Shown one piece after another: positions 55,154-64,000 of a stretch of DNA of 64,000 nucleotides. The first letter of the stretch is position 1, and each line of letters opens with the position of its first letter. The notes under the pieces are model-generated. The model searched no databases. It saw only the letters and a program-made list of their open reading frames with translations, and had not been told where the DNA came from. The stretch comes from Pogonophryne albipinna (Eukaryota > Chordata > Actinopteri > Perciformes > Artedidraconidae). Position numbers and translations under genes: made by a program. The stretch spans positions 558,001 through 622,000 of the forward strand of contig CM053244.1 in NCBI GenBank assembly GCA_028583405.1, written 5' to 3'.

Positions 55154-55497
55154 GAAAGAAAGCTGCGTCTTTTCTTCTCGGAGACACACACTCACTCATT
55201 CAGTGGCGCGCACACACACGAGGAGACGGACGTATGCAACAGATCTGTCTGCAAGGATATCGCCACTCTCTGCTTTTGTGTGCTTTTCTTTTCCAAAAGA
55301 GGACATTTTACTAATTTATTTATCTATTTATTTATATTATCGTTTTATTACCTGTTTTTGGAGTTTTCTTGCGGGAGTGAGCAGCAGCGAAGGATCTAAC
55401 ATTCAACATGCCAGACGCCTAAGAAAACTCCCCACCCTCCCCTCTCATCGGACTTTCCCTTCTGTGGAAAATACTCGCCACAGTGTGTGCACGGAAG
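54790..55497 (+). promoter_or_regulatory. pcdh18: Probable promoter and 5' UTR region of pcdh18
   Basis: GC-rich with CpG clusters at 54955-55065 (gcggggcgggcag, cgaggcgcgcgcac), in contrast to the AT-rich flank, then a (TC)n of about 17 units at 55105-55141. In-frame TAA at 55420-55422 closes the reading frame before the chosen start codon, so this stretch is untranslated apart from a tiny upstream frame. The exact transcription start cannot be seen; an ataataaaag word at 54722 is only a weak TATA candidate. Confidence 0.6.
55408..55422 (+). other. Minimal upstream ORF (4 codons plus stop) in the pcdh18 leader
   Basis: ATG at 55408 with A three bases before it (caacATGc) is followed by three codons and TAA, ending 75 bases before the main start. 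Such short frames can lower or tune translation of the main protein. Whether it lies in the mature leader depends on the unmapped transcription start. Confidence 0.5.
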
Positions 55498-57999
55498 ATG
55501 AGGGGAACAATGAAACAAACCAAAGGAATTATTTTCTCCTCGGCACTGTTCAAGCTTCTGCTTTTGGTCGCGATTACGCGCGGTGCCACCGGTAAGACTT
55601 TGAAATATAAAGTTTACGAGGAGCAGAGAGTGGGGACGGTGATTGCACGGTTAAAGGAAGATGTAGCCGGGGTTTTATCCAAATTACCGGGTTCCCTGAC
55701 CTTTCGGTTCCGCGCAATGCAACGAGGGAGTACGCCGTTCCTCTCTGTCCGGGAGGAGGACGGGGAGATCAGCATTGGCACCAAAATCGACCGTGAGAAG
55801 CTTTGTGAGAAAAATGTGAACTGCTCGATTGAATTTGATGTGGTCACACTCCCCACGGAGTACCTGCAGCTGTTCCATGTGGAAGTGGAGGTGCTGGACA
55901 TCAACGACAATTCCCCCCACTTCTCACGCGCCATTGTCCCTATTGAGATCTCGGAAAGCGCATCGGTGGGGACCCGCATCCCGCTGGACGGCGCAGTGGA
56001 TGCGGACGTCGGGGAAAACTCCCTGAACACATATTACCTTACACCCAATAACTTCTTTAAGATCGAGGTGAGGACACGGACGGATGGGGCCAAGTACGCA
56101 GAGCTGGTGGTGATGAGGGACCTGGACCGGGAGGTGCAACAAAACTACCAGCTCCAGCTAACGGCCTCCGATAATGGTGTTCCTCCAAAGTCTGGCTCCA
56201 CTTTGGTCAAGATCAGCATCTCGGATTCCAACGACAACAGCCCAGTCTTTGATGAGCAGGCTTATATGATCAATTTTCTGGAAAACTCTCCCCTAGGGAC
56301 TCTAATCATTGATTTAAACGCCACAGATCCAGATGAGGGCACTAATGGGAAAATAGTATACGCGTTCAGCAGCCATGTCTCACCAAAGATCTTGGAAACC
56401 TTTAAGATAAACCCAGAAAGTGGCCACATTACCCTTATTAAAAAAGTGGACTTTGAAAGCACTTCTTCCTATGAGCTGGATGTTCAAGCTCAGGACCTGG
56501 GCCCTAATTCCATCCCTGGACTTTGCAAAATTGTTGTTAAAGTGGTGGATGTAAATGACAACAAACCAGAGATAAACATCAACCTGATGACGCCTGGCAA
56601 AGAGGAAGTGGCCTACATTTCAGAGGGGGCCCCAGTGGACACCTTCATAGCTCTGGTTCGTGTTGATGACAGCGACGCTGGGCTGAATGGGGAGGTGGTG
56701 TGCCGGCTGCACGGCCATGGACACTTCAGACTCCAGAAGACCTACGAGAAGAACTACATGATCCTCACTAATGTATCGCTGGACCGGGAGAAGAGGTCAG
56801 AGTACAGTCTGACCGTCATAGCAGAGGACCGGGGCTCCCCCAGCCTCTCCACCATCAAACACTTCACCGTTCAGGTGTTGGATGAAAACGACAATCCCCC
56901 ACGTTTTGAAAAGAGCCGCTACGAGGTCTTTAAATCAGAAAACAACTCTCCTGGAGCATACCTCATGACCCTGGTGGCCTCAGATCCAGATCTGGGCACC
57001 AATGGCCAGATTACCTACAGTATCGTAGACGCTCTGGTTCAGGGGAGCCCCATCTCCACCTATGTCACCATTGACCCGTCTAATGGCGCCATCTATGCCT
57101 TACGTAGTTTTGACCATGAAGATGTCAGTCGGATCGCCTTCACCGTTCAGGCCCGTGACGGGGGGAACCCAGTGCTGTCCACCAACACCACGGTCCTCTT
57201 GACTGTTCTGGATGAAAACGACAACCCGCCCATAATCCACTCCCCCTCCCTCCGGAATCACACCGCCGAGCTGTCCGTCTGGAAGTATGCATCACCTGGT
57301 CAGCTGATCACGGTGCTCAAAGTCACAGACCGCGACACCGGCACCAACGGAGAGATTAGCTGTGCCATCGTCGGTGGCAACGAGGACAGGCTCTTTGTGA
57401 TGGACGCCAGGCGCTGTGAGCTCAGAACCAATGCCAGCCTGGAACAGGCTCCACGGGAAGTGATGGAAATCAGGGTGGAGGTGCAAGACAGGGGCACCAT
57501 CCGCCTGGCCACAGGGGCCCTCTTCAGGCTGTCGCTGCAGGAGAACATGGACATCCTGCCCCCCCTCTACCCCACAGGCTCCAGTCAGGCCCAGCTGGAT
57601 CTCTCCCTCATCGTCATCATCTCTCTGGGCGCTGTTTGTGCTCTGCTACTCATCGTCATGGTGATGTTTGCCACTGCTCGCTGCAACCGAGAGAAGAAAG
57701 ATCCGAGACACAACTACAACTGCCGTGTGGCTGAGAGCAGCTACCAGAACCACCCCAAGAAGCCCGCCAGGCAGATCCACAAGGCAGACATCACCCTGGT
57801 CCCCACGATCAATGGGACTCTGCCTGTGAGAGCCCACCCTCGCTCCCCATCAGCCTCCCCCGCTCCCGACAGAGGCACCCTGGGGAGCAGGCAGAGCCAC
57901 CACAGCCGTCAGTCCCTCAACAGCCTGGTCACCATCTCCTCCAATCACGTGGCGGAGAACTTTGCCCTAGAGCTGGCCCACGCCACGCCTCCTGTAGAG
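55498..57999 (+). CDS. pcdh18: Protocadherin 18, coding exon 1 (gene continues in exons 2 and 3)
   Basis: Delta-2 protocadherin, a single-pass membrane protein for calcium-dependent homophilic adhesion, used in neural and early embryonic cell sorting. This exon encodes 834 residues. The first in-frame ATG after an upstream stop is 55498; a second Met is at codon 5. A signal peptide (about 1-30, core FKLLLLVAI) leads into KTLKYKVYEEQRVG, the PCDH18-type start of EC1. Six cadherin repeats follow, marked by calcium-binding linkers at residues about 134 (DINDNSP), 243 (DSNDNSP), 351 (DVNDNKP), 462 and 572 (DENDNPP). The membrane helix is at about 700-724 (LIVIISLGAVCALLLIVMVM), then CNREKKD and the tail with ADITLVPTINGTLP and SLNSLVTISSNHVAENF. 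The wording is nearest PCDH18 among PCDH8/10/17/18/19. The exon ends at GAG before gtaaga, phase 0. Which teleost paralogue (18a or 18b) it is cannot be told. Confidence 0.95.
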
Positions 58000-58396
58000 G
58001 TAAGACAATTGCTCTTTAGCTTCTTTCTTCAGAAATAGATGGTCTGTCATAAACACACAGCACTATGTGTAATGCATATTTAAAAACCTACCCATAATGC
58101 AACACATTTGTCCAAAATACTTGACCATGCACATTTGTTATCTATTTTTCAGTATTTGTTCTGAATGTATACCATATGAAGTTACATTTAGCTCTATATG
58201 TCATGTTTTTTACCATCACATTCAATAGCATGTTGCAATGTCATGTCATCCCCTACCACTTCCCCTAACCCCCCCCCCAACATTGTCTTGTGGCCTTGCT
58301 TGTTTGGACTCCATTCATTTTCCCCTCCTCATTTTTTATTTTTATTTTTGTCTTTCTTTCCTTTTCTGTCTTTTTTTTTTCCTCTTGGGATTGTAG
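58000..58396 (+). other. pcdh18 intron 1, 397 bp
   Basis: It begins gtaaga and ends in a long pyrimidine tract followed by ttgtag. If retained, translation reads 12 more codons to TAG at 58036-58038, giving a short cytoplasmic tail. Confidence 0.88.
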
Positions 58397-58485
58397 CAAG
58401 TCTCACAGCTTCTGTCCATGCTCCATCAGGGCCAGTACCAGCCACGACCCAGCTTCAGAGGCAACAAATACACCAGGAGCTACAG
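58397..58485 (+). CDS. pcdh18: pcdh18 coding exon 2
   Basis: The 89-bp exon starts exactly after ttgtag and continues the protein in phase 0: [20 protein letters not shown], then RGNKYTRSY and two bases of an Arg codon before gtaatg. This cytoplasmic block is nearly invariant in PCDH18 proteins and resembles the CM1-region neighbourhood of delta-2 protocadherins. It fixes the splice sites on both sides. Confidence 0.95.
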
Positions 58486-58860
58486 GTAATGCACACACAC
58501 AAAACTATGCGTCAAACTAAGCCATTTTTATCAGACACGGCAGACATGGTCAACATTTAGGGATGCTCTTTTGTACCCCTTACAATTATTGCAACATGAA
58601 TTTGTCTGTTGTCACCATTTCACATATTTCCTGAAACCCATACCCAGTAGGTTTAGGGTTTAGTGTCAAACTGTATGCTCAATAACTTCATATTTGCATA
58701 ATTTTATGTAAAACCTCTTTTGCAGAGCCTACTCTGGCACTCTGTGCACCTTATTATCTATATGTAGCATGGCATTTCCCTAAATGTTTGATAATCTTAT
58801 TGCAAATGTGTTTCCAGCCCTCTGTGATAAATGTCTGATGGCCTGCCTGTCTCTCTGCAG
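58486..58860 (+). other. pcdh18 intron 2, 375 bp
   Basis: Begins gtaatg and ends with ctgtctctctgcag, a standard acceptor. No other feature. Confidence 0.9.
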
Positions 58861-59030
58861 ATACGCGCTGAATGAGATGGATAAGTTCAGTCTGAAGGAC
58901 AGCGGGCGGGGGGACAGTGAGGCGGGGGACAGCGACTACGAGCCTGGCCGGGAGTCCCCCATGGACAGGCTCCTTGGTGAGGGCTTTACTGAGATATATG
59001 CCCCTGATGGCCAGCACAGAACGCATGCAG
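58861..59030 (+). CDS. pcdh18: pcdh18 coding exon 3 (last coding exon inside the window)
   Basis: 170 bp. The first base completes the Arg codon begun in exon 2, then YALNEMDKFSLKDSGRGDSE, AGDSDYEPGRESPMDRLLGE and GFTEIYAPDGQHRTHA follow. SLKDSGRGDSEAGDSDY is the conserved CM2-type motif of delta-2 protocadherins, in the same family segment that binds WAVE-complex or adaptor proteins in relatives. The exon stops after one base of the next codon at a gtacac donor. The following exon (expected to open near MRLCTEEC and to hold the last ~200 residues) is not in the window, so the 3' end of the gene is missing. Combined coding length seen: 920 codons plus one base. Confidence 0.94.
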
Positions 59031-59483
59031 GTACACCCCTGGCCCCCCCATCCACCACACCCCACAACACCTTCATACCTCATCATTGTCCATCATGTGG
59101 TCGCACCAATGTTCCCACTGTCAGCAGTTTACAAGGAGTCAGTTGATTAAATATTCATGCATTGTGGGTTTTCAAAAGAAAACAATAAATAAATAAAACC
59201 ATAACAAAGAATTTACTAATCAGGAACATTTGAGCAACGATTATAGGACAGTTATTCTCATGATTGATTAATCTACTGAACAGTTTGACATATAACTAAT
59301 TAATCAATATCTTTATAAATCACACATTAACAAATCAATGACAATTTGCCACACCCCAGGAGACGTCTCTAACCCAAAAATATATGCAGTGTATTCTTAT
59401 GTAAGATATGGAGAAGTATGGGCTTAGATTTGTCACATAAATATTTGTGTGAACATAAAAACAATGTGTGTGTAAATGCAATG
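59031..59483 (+). other. pcdh18 intron 3, first part
   Basis: Begins gtacac. Reading past the donor gives about 38 extra codons to a TGA at 59144-59146. Bases 59429-59482 are a direct partial copy of 59588-59650 in the foldback element that follows. Confidence 0.7.
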
Positions 59484-60028
59484 TAGAAGCAATGTTTTGA
59501 TTCAGATGTTCAGATTTCTTTCAAATCTAATATATGAATCATTTGCTAATACGTAAGCCTTACATTGAGTTATCTGCATCCCAAAATGTGGGCTTAGATT
59601 TGTCTCATAAATATTTGTGTGAGCATAAAAAATGTTTGTGTGTAAATATGTGATTAGTAAATGTAAAACACCATCCACAAATGCATTTAAAAGATAAAAG
59701 ATTCCCTTTGTTTATTTGTAAATTAAATATAGTATTCACAGATCTTTTTTTTATTTGTGAACATATTTTGCGTATTTGCAGATCCTTTTTACATTTGCAA
59801 ATTTATTTGTGAGTTTGCAAATCTTTTAAATGCATTTGTGGTGTTTTACATTTACAAATCACATATTTACACACAAACATTTTTTATGTTCACACAAATA
59901 TTTATGAGACAAATCTAAGCCCACATTTTGGGATGCAGATAACTCAATGTAAGGCTTACGTATTAGCAAATGATTCATATATTAGATTTGAAAGAAATCT
60001 GAACATCTGAATCAAAACATTGCTTCTA
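59484..60028. mobile_element. 545-bp foldback element (palindromic MITE) in pcdh18 intron 3
   Basis: The left arm (59484 to about 59695) and right arm (about 59820 to 60028) are reverse complements over roughly 210 bases with very few differences; tagaagcaatgttttgattc starts one and its complement ends the other. The centre is a ~120-bp AT-rich loop with internal tttgcaaat repeats. Termini in TA fit a Tc1/mariner-type MITE. No coding content. Confidence 0.85.
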
Positions 60029-61229
60029 GAGCACCCTCTATAGATTTTAAAACGTATTGCAACAGGATCCACACATCCACAGGACCAGGTGACAACACTT
60101 ACACACACAATGAGAAGTGTGATCCATACACAGGTTGACAAACTGCATTTCCAAAGAGCGAGTGCCATTCATTACTATTGATTTGCTGCCTGTTACCAAA
60201 ACACACTTTGAACTCTTTTGGCATGCCTCTATGTTCTGCATTAACAGAAGCTGCATGTGCATTGGAGGTTTGTGCATGAACACACTGAGCTCCACCTCAC
60301 TGTCACTAAGTTATTGAGCTATCGCTCCAGATAGCTCCTCTCATCCTCTTGCACAGCCACCCATCTCTTCTCCCTACTGTCTCAGTGCATGGAGTTTCTC
60401 CCTTCTCCACAGTGGAGTTAAGAAGGACCAACTTTGAGCACTTGTTAAACATTGATTGACCCTACCGATTCAGAAATATTGTACCTACCGAGCAAACTCT
60501 GCACACATTGGTGTCTCAGCCTGTCTCCAGTAACGTCACACAGGTCTCTGCAGACTCTTTTATCTCACCCCCTCTCCTCCCAGAGCTCCCGCTTCTTTCC
60601 AGCCAGCTTCCCACACAGCCATCACTCCACACTGCATTTGAGCTACATCCCAATTAAAATCAGCCAGACGGGCAGACAATCTCATCACTAACACCTCCTC
60701 CCTCCCGTCCTCCATAGCTCTGCTCGTTAGTCAATCTCCATTTCCCAACATTCAAGCCTTCACTTTCAGGCTTTTAATTGCCATGTGACGAATAGTTGCT
60801 ATGGAGTTGCACTAGTGATTAAGCCCTGAAGAGCATAATTACATCTCAAAGCTCACCTTTCTCCTCCTGCATGCTCACCCCGCCTCCCGCCCCCTGTCCA
60901 CTGCACCGTGGATGATTTGGAGCAGCGTTTAGTCGCTGCCCTGTCATTATGGCTGGGTATGGTAGCCCTCTCAGCTCAGGGAAGAACGAGGTAGAAACTC
61001 TTTGTTTGCACCCTGTCTGGATGCAGAAGATTTTATACACAACAAAATGTGCCTCCAGAGTTGAAGCATTACAACACTCATTCTCAAATGCTTAAAGTAA
61101 TATGAAATCCAACTAATACACTTTGAAAAAACTCCAGTCTGATTTTTAGATTTATTTTTTATTTATTTTTCTGAGAGAGATATGAGAAGATCTATATGAC
61201 TTTCCTGTCAGTGTATGAGGTACAGAGCT
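60029..61229 (+). other. Non-coding, probably intron 3 of pcdh18 continued
   Basis: No frame matching the missing PCDH18 C-terminus on the + strand and no other gene. Mixed-composition low-copy sequence at about 60340-60830 could include conserved non-coding elements. Confidence 0.45.
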
Positions 61230-61281
61230 GAGGCCTGTACTACGAAGCCAGTTCAACATATGTTTGAGTTATCTGGCTTAA

Positions 61282-62517
61282 CCAAGCGGCAAACTCTGGG
61301 GAAGAGCCGGGACGCCAATACGGAAGTGCCACACACTGCAGTTCATCTAGTGGCCAGTAGGAGCAGGCTGCAGAAGGGAGCAATTTCCATAGACCCCCAT
61401 GTTAAAATGCCCAACTTTACAGCAGAAAAAAACATGTTTACATCGTGGTTCAAAAAACCATATTCTCTGTATAGTTAGATTCCCCCTTTATGACTACTGT
61501 GTGGGGGGTGCATTTTTTCTCAACTCATCTGTTTAATTAATATTAAGCCTTAAAGCTTTTGCATAAATTAGGGCGTGGTCACTTTGATGGACATGTACAT
61601 GCCTCACTGTCAGCTAACAGCAACTTGTCCACTCTGCTAGGCTACAACCATAGAGGCTACAACGTTAGTTAGTCATAGTACTGTACTTGACCCTTTAGCT
61701 TTAGCCGTGTTCGTGGTGATTGTGCCTTTTAGGGAATATTGTTACAAATACCAGACAATTAAAATGTCGTGCTGTGCGCTTGAATGTACTAACAGAACTT
61801 CCAAGAAGTCTAAAATGATAATATTATACATGTTAACCCCGTTCGCAGGTGTTTGTGTGCTTGGTAGCTTAGCTTGCTACTTATTAGCCAGCTAAGGACG
61901 TAACCCTTTATGCACACATATACATTTTAGTTTATGATTCAGCCTTGGGTAAGACTTTTATAGTCTATGGCTATGACACCCATAATGCTAAACGGGAGCA
62001 AATGTTAATAGGGGACCCAATTATCCCAGTGGTGGCCGCCGGAGCTAACGGAGCCACAGGGGGCTAGCTCCAGCCGGCGTCCCGGAGCTAGCCCACTGCG
62101 GCTCCGTTAGGTCTGGGCGGTGGAGTCCGTCTTTTCTTAACGTGTGAATGACAAGCATTAAGAATAACAAAATATAGCTAATTCTCTTGCAGATTGTCTC
62201 ATTTGATTATGAATGTAACGTTTATATAGGGGAACTACACTGTTAGCAGTAACTTGGTATGCATGTATTTCATGTTAGCTTAGCTTCTTAGCCTGAGCTA
62301 GCTCTGTTTACTTCCAGTTTGGAGGCAGCAGGTCCCGCCTCGGCTCCGCCTCTTTGCCCTTATTTGGAGCAGGCGGGATTAGACTCTGACGTCACAGTCG
62401 AGCCGTTAGCAGCCGACTCCGCCTTCTAAGGGCTTCACGGCAACTCTGCAGAATCCTATGGGTGACGTCACGGACACTACGTCCATTTATATATACAGTC
62501 TATGGGCTTAACTAACC
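61282..62517 (+). mobile_element. Inserted element with possible TTAA duplication and THAP-like remnant
   Basis: TTAA stands at both edges (61278-61281 and 62518-62521), each as ggcTTAAc. The right end reads tatatacagtctatgggc, a very common end of a fish repeat. At 61763 a + frame starts MSCCALECTNRTSKKSK, resembling the first cysteines and CxN of a THAP zinc finger before it decays. Kolobok-type elements combine TTAA targets with THAP domains, so that is a possible source, but matching terminal repeats were not found. Confidence 0.5.
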
Positions 62518-63268
62518 CAAAACAAACGCGATCTCGCTAAACGGTCCTACGACGCTGGTTATCAACTCGGTAACTCAAGCCAGGGTTTCTCTGTCCGGCT
62601 GAGAGCACGTTCACGTGAAAGGGGCGGAGTTAGCAACATTTGACCAATCACAAACATGGCCAAGCGTACTTAGAGCGCAGTGTCATACTTCATGAATCAA
62701 AAGTAAACTATCTCGTTAGACAAATATGAAGAAGTTAAACTTTAAACATCCATGACTTAAACACTTTATCCAGGATAAAAGCCACATAGCTGCACCTGCA
62801 AGGTGAATACAGAACAGCTGGTAAAAAAATGCATACATTAACAGTTTTATGATATCACTGCCCCCCGTCTAAGACACAAGTGGATCTGACTTTAATTACA
62901 TTTGACTCGAGTGTTTCGTCAACTTAATGTGTTGCTTAAAATAATACTTCTGCATACAGTATGTGACACTGAGTGTTGTACAGCCAGATACGGCTCAGCT
63001 GACTCAGATAAGGAAATATATGATACATTATGATGTGATATGATGTGTAACGTCTGCACTCACAGTGATGTAATGTTACTCTGATCCGGTTACTGATGTT
63101 GTGGCAGATATTTAATTAAGCTTTCTTAACGCTAATGTTATAATAGTCAGATTGCTCTGAAGATGGGAGGTGATATTCTATTAATGTTCACGTTCACACA
63201 GTCGGTGATTTTTGCTGGCCGTCTTTCCTGCAACGGCAGTTTTTCTGTATTTCCTCTATCCTGTAATA

Positions 63269-63614
63269 CAGTATTTCTCAAACTTTTTCATACCAAGGAC
63301 CACTTAACCAATAAAAAAATACTCGCGGACCACCTAACTCCACAAATATCCAAAAACACATCGTTTTTACAAATCGCCTGAAAATGGTACAAACAAGTGG
63401 CCACATGTGTGATGAAGGTGTTGTGCTGGGCTATATCATGCAATCGAAAGTGAAACTTAAGCTCGCTCCATTGTGGAGATATTCCCGCGAGAGTGCGGAA
63501 AACTTAAATGTATTTATTTATTTCAAATGTGAAATTTTACCAATATACTCACGGACCACTAGGGGGCACTCACGGACCACCAGTGGTCCGCGGACCACAC
63601 TTTGAGAAGCACTG
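63269..63614. mobile_element. 346-bp hAT MITE with perfect 8-bp target duplication
   Basis: It starts cagtatttctcaaacttt and ends ctttgagaagcactg in inverted fashion. The 8-mer ctgtaata flanks both ends exactly (63261-63268 and 63615-63622). The interior repeats gcggaccac and cacggaccac words. No coding content. Confidence 0.9.
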
Positions 63615-64000
63615 CTGTAATATGACTTGATCGCTTTAAACTCCGCACACTGAGCTCTGATTGGTCAGCAGGCAGTGCTTTCACTGAGTTGATCTCTTAT
63701 CTGGAGCAGGTTTGCCGTTCAGCATAAGTTACCATGGAGATCTACCTCGGTAAGAAGTGAACCAGCGTCGTAGGACCGGAAACCCAGAGTTTACCCTGAA
63801 GTTACCTCGCTAAGCGAAAATCCTGCTTCGTAGTACAGGCCTCTGGAGTCACAATGTGGTTAGCCTAGCTTAATAAATACACTGGCAGCAGGGGAAACAG
63901 CTAATCCTGTAAAAATATACCCCCTAAACCTCTAAAGCTTATAATGAATACACTGTACCCCCCTTTTTAAATAAAACATAAACAGTCAAATGTGCTGGAA

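Larger units (their letters stand above)
61230..63843. mobile_element. Composite DNA element with terminal inverted repeats and two nested insertions
   Basis: The outer ends are inverted: gaggcctgtactacgaag at 61230 and its complement ending at 63843. A second exact inverted pair, ggtcctacgacgctggtt, lies at 62543-62560 and 63760-63777, at similar distances from the two ends once the insertion at 61282-62517 is set aside. The ggaaaccc and ctctggg words also pair. No transposase frame; the superfamily is unresolved. Confidence 0.78.

Noticed and set aside
54928..55595. Alternative frames of 128-198 codons across the pcdh18 leader and start
   Set aside because: They depend on the (TC)n and CpG-rich leader, lack a good ATG, and conflict with the clear pcdh18 reading frame.
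55614..57837. Minus-strand and shifted frames within pcdh18 exon 1
   Set aside because: Shadows of a strongly coding exon; none shows its own family pattern.
59031..64000. Missing last exon of pcdh18
   Set aside because: I looked for a + strand block resembling the expected MRLCTEEC opening and the serine-rich end and found none; the region is transposons and non-coding DNA.

Overview
This window is vertebrate nuclear DNA, almost certainly from a teleost fish. The evidence is one clear host gene with GT-AG introns, very dense long (GT)n/(CA)n microsatellites, and a transposon mix typical of fish: L2/CR1-, L1- and Tx1-type LINEs, a DIRS element, hAT elements, TTAA-target elements and many foldback MITEs. 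There is no operon structure, no CRISPR array and no RNA gene that I can recognise.

The only host protein-coding gene I can support is a delta-2 protocadherin, pcdh18, on the + strand at about 54.8-59.0 kb and running off the right side of the window. A large first exon (55498-57999) encodes the signal peptide, six cadherin repeats, the membrane helix and the proximal cytoplasmic tail. Two short coding exons (58397-58485 and 58861-59030) follow with clean splice sites and matching phases. The last exon, about 200 residues by comparison with mammalian PCDH18, is not found before 64000. The ~55 kb upstream carries no host gene, which fits the gene-poor surroundings known for PCDH18.

The left 43 kb is mostly a transposon graveyard with nested insertions. 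0-3 kb: tandem repeat, a 547-bp element with a 10-bp target duplication, and a MITE. 4.2-10.1 kb: an L2/CR1-type LINE split by a 1.97-kb TTAA element and a GC-rich inverted-repeat element. 10.1-15.6 kb: 5' and 3' ends of a second LINE, between them a frameshifted hAT transposase gene, half a DIRS element and more TTAA-family pieces. 21.1-22.9 kb: a hAT element with perfect 8-bp target duplication inside a foldback element. 24.5-28.6 kb: a Tx1-clade LINE interrupted by another TTAA element. 31.9-32.3 kb: a foldback element. 35.9-40.7 kb: a minus-strand L1 interrupted by a 709-bp foldback MITE with TA duplication. 41.5-43.1 kb: a hAT remnant.

From 43 to 54.8 kb the sequence is mostly low-copy in appearance, with an AG-rich polypurine tract, a perfect hairpin and microsatellites. 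It probably includes pcdh18 regulatory DNA, but no site can be assigned by eye. Downstream of pcdh18 exon 3 there is a 545-bp foldback element and a 2.6-kb nested composite element.

The most notable observations are a TTAA-target transposon family with at least five copies, two of which split LINEs whose reading frames can be followed across the insertion; the L1/foldback insertion with a recoverable target; and possible short pcdh18 isoforms from retained introns. Every mobile protein seen here is broken. I see no convincing evidence of a wholly new biological system.
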